Assembly (NCBI GenBank): GCA_016710985.1
Contig: JADJTX010000012.1
Coordinates: forward strand, 93,970-157,969
Direction of reading: 5' to 3'
Source: Ignavibacteria bacterium
Lineage (GTDB): Bacteria; Bacteroidota; Ignavibacteria; Tepidaquicellales; Tepidaquicellaceae
DNA length: 64,000 nucleotides
Of the stretch, positions 38,052 to 47,282 are shown piece after piece. The translations under genes were made by a program, and so were the position numbers. The notes under the pieces were generated by a model. That model ran no database searches and was not told the origin of the DNA. It saw nothing but the letters and a program-made list of their open reading frames with translations. The first letter of the stretch is position 1, and each line of letters opens with the position of its first letter.

Positions 38052-38684
38052 ATGCAGTACTGGAAAAAGCTCGGAATGATATTCTGTCCGAAGGGAGAAT
38101 ATGACTGGATGCAGACACATGCGATGATGCCTGTGATAGATATGCTTGAAGATGAGAAGGCAAGAATATATTTTTCAGCAAGAGACAAAGACGGAAGATC
38201 GCAGGGAGCTTTCATAGAAATTGATCTGAATAATCCTTTGGAGGTATTGAAAATCAGCAGCGAGCCGGTGCTTCGGCTTGGACAGCTTGGTGCATATGAT
38301 GATTCAGGAATAATGCCAACCTGTATTGTCAGTCATGAGAATAAAAAATATTTATATTATAACGGATGGACGCTCGGAAAGAATGTTCCGTTTTTTTCTT
38401 TCAATGGAGTTGCGATCAGCGCTGACGAAGGAAAGACATTTGTAAAAAAGTCGCGAGGTCCGGCGGTGCTTTATTCAAATGAAGTTGACCCTTATTCTAC
38501 ATTCGCTCCTTATGTTATGAAAGATGAAGGCAAATGGAAAATCTGGTACGTGTCTTTGATAAAATGGACTGAAGAGGAAGGCGCGCTGAAACATTATTAT
38601 AACATCCGTTATGCTGAGTCTGAAGACGGGGTAAACTTTAAACGTGAAGGAATTGTGTGCATTGATTTTAAAAAACAAATCTGA
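38052..38684 (+). CDS. Glycoside-hydrolase-like beta-propeller protein, N-terminal part
   Basis: First part of a five-bladed-propeller glycosidase-like protein (GH43/GH32/GH130-like layout). Repeated blade motifs are seen: YFSARDKDGRSQGAF near residue 40, KKYLYYNGWTLG near 96, KWKIWYVSLIKWTEE near 160 and IRYAESEDGVNF near 190. No signal peptide, so a cytoplasmic role; such proteins in polysaccharide loci are usually unassigned. The frame is lost at an A run near 38668-38673, where one A too many turns FKNKSEYAIARPF into FKKQI-stop. Confidence 0.62.
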   Translation: MQYWKKLGMIFCPKGEYDWMQTHAMMPVIDMLEDEKARIYFSARDKDGRSQGAFIEIDLNNPLEVLKISSEPVLRLGQLGAYDDSGIMPTCIVSHENKKYLYYNGWTLGKNVPFFSFNGVAISADEGKTFVKKSRGPAVLYSNEVDPYSTFAPYVMKDEGKWKIWYVSLIKWTEEEGALKHYYNIRYAESEDGVNFKREGIVCIDFKKQI

Positions 38685-38982
38685 GTATGCTATTGCAAGA
38701 CCGTTTGTGTTAAAGGAAAACGGGCTTTATAAAATGTGGTATTCATACAGGGAAGGCAAAAATATAAGGACATACAGGATAGGATATGCAGAATCCAAAG
38801 ACGGAATAAAATGGGAAAGGAAAGATCAGGAAATTGAAATGGATGTTTCTGATAGCGGATGGGATTCGGAGATGATAGAATATTCTTATCTGTATGATTT
38901 CAAAGGAAAAAGGTATATGCTTTATAATGGTAACAGTTACGGGAAAGCAGGAGTGGGACTCGCTGTTCTAATTAATAATTAA
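38644..38982 (+). CDS. Glycoside-hydrolase-like beta-propeller protein, C-terminal part
   Basis: Continuation of the gene at 38052; the real join is at the A run near 38670 (KNKSEYAIARPFVLKENGLY). It carries two more blades: YKMWYSYREGKNIRTYRIGY and KRYMLYNGNSYGKAGVGLAV, each with the sugar-pocket aromatic residues usual in propeller glycosidases. Combined length is about 310 residues. The stop lies inside an AT-rich heptamer repeat. Confidence 0.6.
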   Translation: MKELCALILKNKSEYAIARPFVLKENGLYKMWYSYREGKNIRTYRIGYAESKDGIKWERKDQEIEMDVSDSGWDSEMIEYSYLYDFKGKRYMLYNGNSYGKAGVGLAVLINN

Positions 38983-39079
38983 TAAATTAATAATTAATAA
39001 TGAAATACAACACAATACACAAACAACAATACACAATACACAATACACAAACAACAATACACAATACCTAATACCTAAC
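38971..39079 (+). repeat. Intergenic heptanucleotide repeats, AATTAAT- and ACACAAT-type
   Basis: From 38971 to 39001 the sequence is built of ATTAATA/AATTAAT-like 7-base steps. From 39008 to 39067 it is ACACAAT-type heptamers with AACA interruptions, and at 39063-39079 AATACCT units lead to the aminotransferase start at 39084. The glycosidase-like gene stop at 38982 lies within the first block. Confidence 0.75.
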
Positions 39080-39083
39080 ACTT

Positions 39084-39896
39084 TTGAGCAAACGTCACAT
39101 AGGATTTAATAAGCCATACTTAACCGGCAAAGAGACGAAGTACATTCTGGAATCTGTTGAAACGAGAAAGATATCCGGAGACGGTTTATTTACAAAGAAG
39201 TGTCATGAGTTCTTTGAAAAAAAATACGGATTTAAAAAAGTATTGCTGACAACTTCCTGCACGGATGCTCTGGAAATGGCGGCGATTCTTATAGACACGC
39301 AGCCCGGAGACGAAGTAATCGCGCAGGGTTATACGTTTGTGTCTTCTGTGAATGCCTTTGTGTTGCGCGGGGCGAAAATTATTTTTTGTGACAGCGAGAC
39401 AGAAAGTCCGAACATAGATGTAAATAAAATTGAAGAACTCATAACTCCAAAGACAAAAGCAATTATAGTTGTACACTATGCCGGTATAGCTGCTGATATG
39501 GATGCTTTAATGAAAATAGCCGGGAAGTACAATTTATATATCATTGAAGACGCAGCGCATTCAATTGATTCCTTTTACAAAGGAAGACCTTTAGGTTCAA
39601 TTGGTCATCTTGCAGCATTTTCATTTCACGAGACTAAGAACGTAATATCAGGTGAAGGCGGAATGCTTGTTATAAATGATGACAAATTTTCGGGACGCGC
39701 TGAAATAATACGCGAAAAGGGAACTAACCGTTCGGCTTTCTTCAGAGGCGAGGTGGATAAATACGGCTGGGTGGATATTGGCTCATCTTTTCTTCCGTCT
39801 GATATTCTTGCGGCATTTCTTTTGCGCAGCTTGAGAATCTTGATGACATTCAGAAAAAAGAAAACATATCTGGAATTATTATCACAGGAACCTTAA
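39084..39896 (+). CDS. wecE: WecE-like dTDP-4-amino-4,6-dideoxygalactose transaminase, N-terminal part
   Basis: PLP sugar aminotransferase very close in motif order to WecE/RffA: FNKPYLTGKE near residue 8, TTSCTDALEMAAIL near 55-68, YTFVSSVNAFVLRGAKI near 84-100, FHETKNVISGEGG near 181-193 with Lys185 as Schiff-base lysine, and IIREKGTNRSAFFRGEVDKY near 215-234. WecE forms dTDP-Fuc4N from the 4-keto sugar. The frame fails after SDILAAFL at a T run near 39831; one more T gives AAFLFAQLENLDDIQ. Another lost A near 39858 follows. TTG start. Confidence 0.82.
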   Translation: MSKRHIGFNKPYLTGKETKYILESVETRKISGDGLFTKKCHEFFEKKYGFKKVLLTTSCTDALEMAAILIDTQPGDEVIAQGYTFVSSVNAFVLRGAKIIFCDSETESPNIDVNKIEELITPKTKAIIVVHYAGIAADMDALMKIAGKYNLYIIEDAAHSIDSFYKGRPLGSIGHLAAFSFHETKNVISGEGGMLVINDDKFSGRAEIIREKGTNRSAFFRGEVDKYGWVDIGSSFLPSDILAAFLLRSLRILMTFRKKKTYLELLSQEP

Positions 39897-39919
39897 GGAG
39901 CTTTCTGAAAAAAGGATTC

Positions 39920-40230
39920 TTGAAATTCCAAGGCATCCCTGAGTATGCAACAAACAATGCTCATATGTTTTATGTATTATGCCGGAGCCTCGAAGAAAGA
40001 AACAGGCTGATTGAATATTTAAAGGAAAGGGGAATCTATGCAGTCTTCCATTATCTCTCTCTCGATAAAAGTCCTTTCTATAAAAACAAGAATAGTAAAA
40101 AACTGAAATGAAAAATTCCGACTACTATACTGATCATTTATTGAGACTGCCAATGTATTATGAATTGTCTGATGAAGACCTGGACTATGTAATTGAGAGC
40201 ATTAAGGAGTTTTTCGGAGAAATGAGTTAA
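39920..40230 (+). CDS. wecE: WecE-like transaminase, C-terminal part (several frameshifts)
   Basis: Remainder of the gene at 39084. The frame 39920-40111 reads IPEYATNNAHMFYVLCRSLE and ERGIYAVFHYLSLDKSPFY, which are WecE C-terminal motifs. It stops at 40111, yet another frame from about 40110 reads NSDYYTDHLLRLPMYYELSD and ends at 40230 (EFFGEMS). With the breaks near 39831, 39858, 39937 and 40108, at least four one-base errors hit the last 400 bases of this gene. The intended protein would be about 380 residues. Confidence 0.65.
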
Positions 40231-40325
40231 AGGAATATTCAGATAAGTAAAACGGATAAGGCAAGTTATTCTTTAGCTTCAACTAAATAATTAATTAGTT
40301 TTAAAATCATAAAGAGAAAAATCTG

Positions 40326-41498
40326 ATGAATAGATTATTGAAATTATACCATTCTCTCGGCAGATGGGGAAACATAATCATACTCAGTCTGCTGATTCTT
40401 TCAGGACTGTTTAACCGTTTATACACATCTGTGAAGTATGATTTTATTGATTACAGGATAGAAATTATAATCATAGTACTGGCACTGTATTTTGTTTACA
40501 GGATTTTTAAAAAGGGTAAATTTGAATTTTCAAACCAAAAGATATTTAAGTTCATTTTACTGACGGGTATAATCTTCAGAATGGTAATTGCAGTTCATGA
40601 TTTTTATGACAGACCGGTACAGGAAAGCGACTATGAAAAACACGAGCTGCTTGGTCAGAGACTTGCAACGGAAGGAGAGTTTTATGATTTTACAGGTGTT
40701 GAGTTGAGAAACTTCCGTCAGCCGGGACTGCCTGCGATCTTTGCCGTCGGACTGACAATTTATAATCACCCTGTCACTTATGCGATAGTAATGATCTTGT
40801 TTTCTTTCGGAGTTTTGATTGCCGGGTATTATTTATTCAGGGATCTGAAAAACATAGCTGCGCTCTTTGCATTCCTTTATCTCTCGATATCTCCAAACAT
40901 GCTGTTCATGGCGTCGAACTCCAATACACAGCTGTCATTTTTCTTCTTTGTAATACTCCTGTTCATAGTTTTAAAAAACTATACGGGAAAATTTTATCAA
41001 CTGCTTTTAATAGGAGCATTGCTTGCCGCTGAAATGTATATCCGGTTTAATTTCCTTATGATACTGATACTGATTCCGTTTCTTTATGAAAAGCACAGGG
41101 ATCAGAGTATTTCATTTTTCATAAGCAGGCTGGGATATGCGTATTTATTCTGTTTAATATTTTATTCTCCGTGGATCATACGGAATTATAATGTTTACGG
41201 GAAAGTGAGACTAATGCCTACTACAGGCACGGGTTTATACAGCTCCAATGTAACAAAAGATTTTACTAAGCTGGGAGGATACAACGGTGTTCCGGATTCG
41301 ATATTAAAAAAATATTCGCATTTGTCAGAAGTGGAATTTGACGATGCACTGAAAAATGAAACACTGGAATTTGTTAAGAAAAATCCCGGAAATTACGTGA
41401 AGGGCATGCCATTTAAAATAATTAAATTCTCCGGAAGGCAGAACTGGACTACATCATATTTTTTAATGATTCAGAATACGGATCAAGAGAATTGCTGA
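40326..41498 (+). CDS. GT-C-type membrane glycosyltransferase (GT39/ArnT-like), N-terminal part
   Basis: Polytopic membrane protein of the dolichyl-phosphate-mannose-transferase type. Hydrophobic segments at about 17-33, 43-60, 75-90, 130-170 and onwards; a first periplasmic loop contains DYEKHELLGQRLATEGEFY, the acidic residue and spacing typical of the GT-C catalytic loop, and RQPGLPAIFAV follows, a PG element usual in this group. It would use polyprenyl-phosphate sugar, such as that made by the GtrB-like enzyme at 35673. A T run near 41458-41464 breaks the frame; one extra T gives SYFFNDSEYGSRELLRIFF. Confidence 0.75.
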   Translation: MNRLLKLYHSLGRWGNIIILSLLILSGLFNRLYTSVKYDFIDYRIEIIIIVLALYFVYRIFKKGKFEFSNQKIFKFILLTGIIFRMVIAVHDFYDRPVQESDYEKHELLGQRLATEGEFYDFTGVELRNFRQPGLPAIFAVGLTIYNHPVTYAIVMILFSFGVLIAGYYLFRDLKNIAALFAFLYLSISPNMLFMASNSNTQLSFFFFVILLFIVLKNYTGKFYQLLLIGALLAAEMYIRFNFLMILILIPFLYEKHRDQSISFFISRLGYAYLFCLIFYSPWIIRNYNVYGKVRLMPTTGTGLYSSNVTKDFTKLGGYNGVPDSILKKYSHLSEVEFDDALKNETLEFVKKNPGNYVKGMPFKIIKFSGRQNWTTSYFLMIQNTDQENC

Positions 41499-41764
41499 GA
41501 ATATTTTTTGAAACAATTGAAAATTATTTCTTCTGGTTGATATTATTCCTTTCGATATTATATTTAGTAAGGATAAAAAAATTTCCTGCAGTCTCTGTGT
41601 ATATACTCTGGGCTTATCTTGCTTACTTTATGGTTTTAATTCCTATATCTGAAACAGGCGCAAGATATAACTTCCCGTACATATTGTTCCCGGTCTTTGC
41701 AATTGCATTAAAAGGCAGCTCTGAAGAAAACTCTGATATTGAAACACAGATCAAACCGCAATAA
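41492..41764 (+). CDS. GT-C-type membrane glycosyltransferase, C-terminal part
   Basis: Continuation of 40326-41498 with two or three further membrane segments (YFFWLILFLSILYLV, VYILWAYLAYFMVLIP) and the RYNFPYILFPVFAIAL motif often seen at the end of these enzymes. Joined length is about 479 residues. Not a separate gene. Confidence 0.7.
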   Translation: MLRIFFETIENYFFWLILFLSILYLVRIKKFPAVSVYILWAYLAYFMVLIPISETGARYNFPYILFPVFAIALKGSSEENSDIETQIKPQ

Positions 41765-41815
41765 CAAAACAGTGTTCTGAAAATTATAATATTTTAATGA
41801 GACCGATCTTAATTT

Positions 41816-43183
41816 GTGAAGACAGCAGAAAGTTTTAAAATACTTAAAGTCCTGAATCCCGCCTGGTACTTCAATTTGTTCCCGGAAACTTCAGATTCAT
41901 TTCCAACGTGTTATTTCAATTCATCATTAATGAAAATTCCTGAAGATTGCAGGGATCTGGTTAAAGAAGACAGCAGATTCTCAACCAAAGCTGCCAGAGA
42001 TTTAGACATTGGATTTCAGTTATGGAATAAAGGAGTATTGCTCAGATCAAATATTCCGCCGGATGAGCTTATTCACAAAGAGAAGCCGACACTGGAAGAC
42101 AACTATGTTTTCAACAGGAAGTATTATAAAAAGAAAAGCTTATATTATTTTTTTTTGAAGAACATAATTAGTTTTAATAATCCTTTTTCAGAGGTAAAAG
42201 CTTTTCTGAAAACAAAAGATGTAAAGAAGGCTGATCTTATAAATCCTCACTTAAGGTATAAAGGATATAGAGATTTTTCATCTTCATTAATTGCGTCAGG
42301 TCCGCTTGTGAGCATCATCATCCCGACATTAAACCGTTATGAATATCTGAAAGATGTACTCGAAGATCTTGAAAATCAGGATTATAAAAATTTTGAAGTC
42401 ATAATTGTTGATCAGACAGATTCTCCTGATAAAAATTTCTATGAAAGATACCGCCTTAACTTCAAACTGATATTTCAGGAGGGTAAGGGACAATGGCTGG
42501 CAAGAAACGAAGCTATAAGAAATTCAAAGGGAGATTATCTTATTTTCTTTGATGATGATTCACGGATTGATCCTGACTGGATCTCACAGCATCTTAAAGG
42601 GCTGGATTTTTTTAATGCAGACATTTCGGCAGGAGTTTCATTGTCGAAGGTGGGCGATACCATACCGGCAAATTACAGCTTCTTCAGATGGGCGGATCAG
42701 TTCGATTCTGGAAATGCATTAGTGAAGCGAAAAGTTTTTGAGAATACAGGAATGTTTGACAGGCAGTTTGACAGGCAAAGAATGGGCGACGGAGAGTTTG
42801 GACTCAGAGCTTATCTCGCGGGTTTCAGCAGCATATCCAATCCTTATGCGAAGCGGCTTCATCTTAAGATCGGAACAGGTGGTCTGAGACAGATGGGCTC
42901 GTGGGATGCATTTCGTCCCAAGAATTTTTTTGCGCCAAGACCAATACCCAGCGTGTTATATTTTTACAGAAAATATTTTCCTTTTGACTATGTAATAAAT
43001 GCATTGATAATCGGGATACTGCCATCGTTAATTCCTTATAAATGGAAAAGTAAAAAATACCTGATGCCGCTAAGCTTACTGACATTAATTTTACTTTTAC
43101 CGGTAGTGTTAATTCAGATAGGTATCTCCTGGGGAAGAGCTTCTCGGATGCTGAAGGAAGGAGATAAAATTGAGTCAATATAA
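41816..43183 (+). CDS. Glycosyltransferase family 2 with unusual N-terminal extension
   Basis: A 455-residue protein. The GT2 domain begins only near residue 162 (VSIIIPTLNRYEYLKDVLED), with VDQTDSP as the nucleotide loop, FFDDDSRIDPDW near 242-253 as DxD, and GDGEFGLRAYLAG near 324. Two hydrophobic stretches are near 395-411 and 420-442. The first 150 residues include AARDLDIGFQLWNKGVLL and IPPDELIHKEKPT, which look like the C-terminal half of another GT2, so this may be a fusion or a truncated upstream domain. GTG start at 41816. Confidence 0.78.
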   Translation: MKTAESFKILKVLNPAWYFNLFPETSDSFPTCYFNSSLMKIPEDCRDLVKEDSRFSTKAARDLDIGFQLWNKGVLLRSNIPPDELIHKEKPTLEDNYVFNRKYYKKKSLYYFFLKNIISFNNPFSEVKAFLKTKDVKKADLINPHLRYKGYRDFSSSLIASGPLVSIIIPTLNRYEYLKDVLEDLENQDYKNFEVIIVDQTDSPDKNFYERYRLNFKLIFQEGKGQWLARNEAIRNSKGDYLIFFDDDSRIDPDWISQHLKGLDFFNADISAGVSLSKVGDTIPANYSFFRWADQFDSGNALVKRKVFENTGMFDRQFDRQRMGDGEFGLRAYLAGFSSISNPYAKRLHLKIGTGGLRQMGSWDAFRPKNFFAPRPIPSVLYFYRKYFPFDYVINALIIGILPSLIPYKWKSKKYLMPLSLLTLILLLPVVLIQIGISWGRASRMLKEGDKIESI

Positions 43184-44147
43184 AAAAATACTGCTTATCT
43201 CATCAGAATTTCCTCCGGGTCCCGGAGGAATTGGAAATCACGCATACAATCTTGCAAAAAGTTTAAAGCAAAATGAGATTGAAGTTAAAGTTCTGACAGT
43301 ATCCGATTATGTCGATAAGACCACTGAAGAAAATTTTGACAGGAAAATAAATTTTAATATTGTCCGTTTCAAAAGATACAAGAGCCGGTTAAAGACATAC
43401 CGGAAAAGAATCAAACTCATATTTCAGACTTTAAAGAAGGAAAAATTCACACACACAATTTTTTCGGGAAGATTTTCACTGCTGAGTTCTTTGCTGTTAA
43501 AATCTTACACCGGAAAAATAAAGTTCATTGCAATTGGGCACGGGTCGGAGCTTGTTTCAGGCAATACTGCTGAAAAAATTTTAATTGACAGGGCGTTAAT
43601 GAAGATGGATCTTGTCATACCTGTCTCAAATTTCTCAAAGTCAAAATTATCAAAAAGTCTGAGTGAGAAAAAAATCGTTGTTATTCCTAACGGGTTTGAT
43701 CTGGATAATATTGATGAATTGGAAATTAAAGAGAAGTGCATTGAAAAGGGAGCATTGAACTTAGTGACAATCGGGACAATAAGTCCCAGGAAGGGGCAGC
43801 ACAATGTTTTAAATGCTTTACCCGTGATAATTGAAAAATTTCCGGAAGTAAAATATAACATAGTCGGCAGATCCGCTGATCTTTCAAAGTTCAAAAATAT
43901 TACTGAAGAAAAAAAATTGCAAAGTCATATCAAGATTCACGGTTCACTTTCGAATGATGAAATGTACAAAGTTTTAAATGAGTCGCATATTTTTTTAATG
44001 CTGAGTGAAAGCCAGTCAGACGGGGACTTTGAGGGATTCGGAATTGCGGTGATCGAGGCAAATTATTTCGGACTCCCGGCAATCGGATCAAAGAACAGCG
44101 GGATAGAAGATGCAATAAATAACGGAGTCAGCGGGATTAAAAGATAA
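43170..44147 (+). CDS. Glycosyltransferase family 4, C-terminally truncated
   Basis: A GT4 of which 325 residues remain. PPGPGGIGNHAYNLAKSLK near residues 16-34 is the N-terminal loop, TIGTISPRKGQHNVLNALP near 202-220 opens the donor domain, and DFEGFGIAVIEANYFG near 288-303 has the Glu pair. It ends at NNGVSGIKR, where about 40-50 residues would normally follow. In the next frame the sequence goes directly into another GT. Because coding sequence is missing on both sides, a single-base error cannot explain the break. Confidence 0.75.
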   Translation: MSQYKKILLISSEFPPGPGGIGNHAYNLAKSLKQNEIEVKVLTVSDYVDKTTEENFDRKINFNIVRFKRYKSRLKTYRKRIKLIFQTLKKEKFTHTIFSGRFSLLSSLLLKSYTGKIKFIAIGHGSELVSGNTAEKILIDRALMKMDLVIPVSNFSKSKLSKSLSEKKIVVIPNGFDLDNIDELEIKEKCIEKGALNLVTIGTISPRKGQHNVLNALPVIIEKFPEVKYNIVGRSADLSKFKNITEEKKLQSHIKIHGSLSNDEMYKVLNESHIFLMLSESQSDGDFEGFGIAVIEANYFGLPAIGSKNSGIEDAINNGVSGIKR

Positions 44148-44319
44148 TCATGTAACCGGATGGGGCTCGACAGTCCGGGAGATAAACTATCTTTCAAAAA
44201 TATTTGATGAGATATATCATATTGCGCCTCTTCATAAAGGAATTGCTCCCGGCAGTTCATTAAGATATACAAGCGATAAAATAAATTTTATAGCATTAAA
44301 ACCTTACGGTGGGGAAAAG

Positions 44320-45222
44320 TTGAGTGATAAGATCTCAGTTTTAACTACAGCCATTTACAATTTAAGAAAGATAAGAACAATACTTAATAAAGTTGACTGG
44401 GTACAGTTCAGGGCTCCAACTGCCATGGGTTTGTATGTTCTGCCATATATCAGTATGAGGAGAAAGCCAAAGCGGTGGGTGAAGTATGCGGGTAACTGGA
44501 AAATGGACGATCCGCCTTTGTCCTACAGCATTCAGAAGTGGTGGCTCGAAAACAATCTTCAGAAGTCAAAGGTAACGATTAACGGTCAATGGGAAGATCA
44601 AAAACCTCACATATTGAATTTTCAGAATCCCTGCATGGACAACGTGGAATACAGAAAAGCTGAAGTGATCGGTTCAAAGAAGAATTTTGAAGGCAGACTG
44701 ACAATTTGTTTTTCAGGAACATTAACAAAGAACAAAGGTGTCGGACTGATACTTAAAGCTTTAACCAAAATCATTTCAGGAGAGATGATCGAAGAAGTAA
44801 TATTCGCAGGTGACGGAGCTGAAAGAAAAAAATACGAGGAGATTTCATCCGGGATAAAGATCAGGATCACTTTCAGAGGGTTCCTTGACAGGGAGAGCAT
44901 TGAAGATGTGTATGAGAGATCCCACATAATAATCCTTCCTAGTGAATCAGAAGGATTTCCAAAAGTCATAGCCGAAGCGGCAGCATACGGGTGTGTGCCA
45001 ATAGTGTCGGATGTATCTTCGATCAGCAGTTATTTCAATGACAGAAACGGTTTTCTTTTAAAAAAAATAAACTCAGACGAGCTTGCGGGAAAAATAGATC
45101 TTGCATTAAGTGACAGAGAAAAATTAAAAGAGAAATCCCTGAAATGTCTGAAGGTTGCTGAGTTATTTACATTTGAAAATTATGTAAAAAATCTGGAAGA
45201 GAAGATATTATCGAATGGATGA
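44320..45222 (+). CDS. Glycosyltransferase GT4-like, N-terminus lost
   Basis: Donor half and part of the acceptor half of a second GT. The TTG at 44320 is internal: the frame is open from about 44118, reading DNHVTGWGSTVREINYLSKI, which looks like the first turn and glycine loop of a GT just after its missing start. Then LTICFSGTLTKNKGVGLILK near residue 127 and LPSESEGFPKVIAEAAAYG near 206-224, with the Glu pair. It lacks only about 10 N-terminal residues. See the adjacent truncated GT at 43170. Confidence 0.75.
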   Translation: MSDKISVLTTAIYNLRKIRTILNKVDWVQFRAPTAMGLYVLPYISMRRKPKRWVKYAGNWKMDDPPLSYSIQKWWLENNLQKSKVTINGQWEDQKPHILNFQNPCMDNVEYRKAEVIGSKKNFEGRLTICFSGTLTKNKGVGLILKALTKIISGEMIEEVIFAGDGAERKKYEEISSGIKIRITFRGFLDRESIEDVYERSHIIILPSESEGFPKVIAEAAAYGCVPIVSDVSSISSYFNDRNGFLLKKINSDELAGKIDLALSDREKLKEKSLKCLKVAELFTFENYVKNLEEKILSNG

Positions 45223-45415
45223 ATTTTTTAAAATTAACTGAACTGAGAAAATAACTTGTGGCAGACCTGTTTGTTTTCAAATAGTTAATTTTGCTGAACA
45301 GAATTGGTTGGAATTTTTATGAATTCAATTTGTAAGATATGATATTATTCTTGAATTTGTAAAATATTTCTTTTATAATACCGACATCGTTGATGTAAAA
45401 CTTAACGAAGAAATT

Positions 45416-46855
45416 ATGGGTAGAACAATTCTTGCAGAACATAAGAACTTATTATATTTTATAATAGCAGGTGTTCTGATTTTTTGGAAGATATTATTGT
45501 ATCTGGATCTACCCTACCCTTATATTGACGGCCCGTGGGCACTCAGTCACTGTTTTTCAATATTGAATGGAAAATTTTTTGAAGCATCCTTCGCCTTCAG
45601 CTATTGGAACCCATATCAATTTCTGCCAATGTATGGAATAATAACCAGTATTTTATTCAGCATACTTCATAAAATTTCTGAAACTTACAGTATTTTCCTC
45701 TTCAATATCGTCCTGTTAATTTGTGTTATTATTTTAAGCAACAGTTATTTAAAAAGAAAAAACAGTTCAGGCATCTTAAAACTTTTTATTTTCCTATCAC
45801 TTATTACCTCTTCATATTCTTATCTTGAGCGCTACGAATTAATTAATTTGATTTTATTGATCTTTCAATTGAATTTGTTTGTCAATGATTCAAATTCCAT
45901 TAACAACACAAAGACATTCTTAATATCAATCATAACAGCAGTGATTTTCCTGATACACATAGTGGGAGGTTTTTTTTCTGTATTTTTGATAACATTCATA
46001 GCAGTTAAAAGAAAACTTGAATGGAGATTTTATCTGAAGTACTATCTTTTAATTATTTCTATGATTGTCTTAGTCTACCTGCCTATAATTCTAATAAATT
46101 TTAAGGGATGGTATGAGAATTTTTTTGGGGTTTATATAGCTTCGAGCGGAGAAGCATATCATGGTCCTTATTTCTGGGGTTTGATAAAGTATTTTTATAT
46201 TTCACCTTTCACTTTCCTGCCTTTCCTGTTAATATTATTTGCAACAAAAAGTAATATGAGAAGGGTAGCTTACGAAATTTCGATGTTATTTATTTTTTTA
46301 TTATTTATTTCTTTATTCGGAGCATATTATTATTATATTTATATATTTGTTTATATTCTCTGGAGAGCCGGGAATTTGAACTACGCTGTTAATGTGAGAA
46401 CTTCCATAGTAATTCTTATAATTTTTCTTTCACCTTATCTAACACATTACTTACCGACTTATTCACAATTATCAAACCGTAAATACTCAGATAATTTTCG
46501 AAATATTCTGGAACATATATATGCTGAAAACTATACTGCCAGATATGATAAAGTTTGGTGTAATTCTCCGATTTCAATGCCATTAATAAAGTATTCGAAC
46601 GCGAGACTTTTCCATCAGTTTTATGAAGAAAGGTTTGACCTGAAAGAAAATGACATCATTTTGATAGTAAACCCCCGGTTTATTGAAACGCTGAAGAATA
46701 AATTCGGATTAAGTTATTCACAAATCACTATTAAAGAAATCTTTCCCCCTGTTCTTCCGGATTATACCGTAAATCTTGATTGGAAATTCCATCAAAGAAA
46801 TATACCAATAGGACTATATGAAATTACCCTTAACAAAAATCTTTCAGTAAAATAG
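45416..46855 (+). CDS. Polytopic membrane protein, probable GT-C-type glycosyltransferase
   Basis: A 479-residue protein with about ten hydrophobic segments between residues 12 and 360 and a soluble C-terminal tail of about 110 residues. The early acidic loop PYPYIDGPWALSHCFSILNG has the Asp position typical of GT-C enzymes. No firm family assignment. It is set apart: 193 bases after the previous gene and followed by a long gene-free repeat region. Its base composition is more AT-rich than its neighbours, so it may have been acquired separately. Confidence 0.62.
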   Translation: MGRTILAEHKNLLYFIIAGVLIFWKILLYLDLPYPYIDGPWALSHCFSILNGKFFEASFAFSYWNPYQFLPMYGIITSILFSILHKISETYSIFLFNIVLLICVIILSNSYLKRKNSSGILKLFIFLSLITSSYSYLERYELINLILLIFQLNLFVNDSNSINNTKTFLISIITAVIFLIHIVGGFFSVFLITFIAVKRKLEWRFYLKYYLLIISMIVLVYLPIILINFKGWYENFFGVYIASSGEAYHGPYFWGLIKYFYISPFTFLPFLLILFATKSNMRRVAYEISMLFIFLLFISLFGAYYYYIYIFVYILWRAGNLNYAVNVRTSIVILIIFLSPYLTHYLPTYSQLSNRKYSDNFRNILEHIYAENYTARYDKVWCNSPISMPLIKYSNARLFHQFYEERFDLKENDIILIVNPRFIETLKNKFGLSYSQITIKEIFPPVLPDYTVNLDWKFHQRNIPIGLYEITLNKNLSVK

Positions 46856-46866
46856 GTTTTAAACAT

Positions 46867-47250
46867 ATTAAAATTCACATCCGTCCAAAACGTTAATTTT
46901 TGAAATATGATTTACAAAAATTCATGATGTTTACTTTAATAAAACTCCGCTTTCTTTTGAAAGAGCAAAAGAAAGCTTGGCAAAGAAAACTCTCCCGCAG
47001 GTGAAAAAATTCTTTCACAATGGCAGCAAAAATTTCAACTCCTCGTTCGGCAGAAGAACACTGCCGAACTCGTCAGACAGGAAATTTTTGCTTTTGTCAT
47101 TGTTCAGAATTTTTTAACGGCAATTTTTCACAGGCGGGTTCTTTTTAAATAAAATTTTTTCTTCTTGATTTCTGTATATTTTCTGAACATTTATATAATT
47201 ATGAAAATATTTTGGACAGCACTGATTAAAATTCACATCCGTCCAAAACG
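46867..47250 (+). repeat. Direct repeats flanking a palindrome-rich segment
   Basis: The 26-base sequence starting ATTAAAATTCACATCCGTCC and ending AAAACG occurs exactly at 46867-46892 and 47225-47250. At 47210 it is preceded by TTTTGGACAGCACTG, so that TTTTGGAC and GTCCAAAA form inverted ends of a unit of about 40 bases. A third, partial copy (TTTTGGACAGCACTGATTAA) is at 47525. Between the two full copies lie 46992-47146, whose ends (CCCGCAGGTGAAAAA and TTTTTCACAGGCGGG) are inverted. Confidence 0.75.
46949..46976 (+). repeat. Perfect hairpin, 11-base stem
   Basis: GCTTTCTTTTG, six-base loop AAAGAG, then CAAAAGAAAGC. There is no T run on the 3' side, so it is not a classical terminator. It lies about 95 bases after the stop of the gene ending at 46855. 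Confidence 0.7.
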
Positions 47251-47282
47251 ATGAGTAATGATTAAGAAACTAAAATTGTAAA

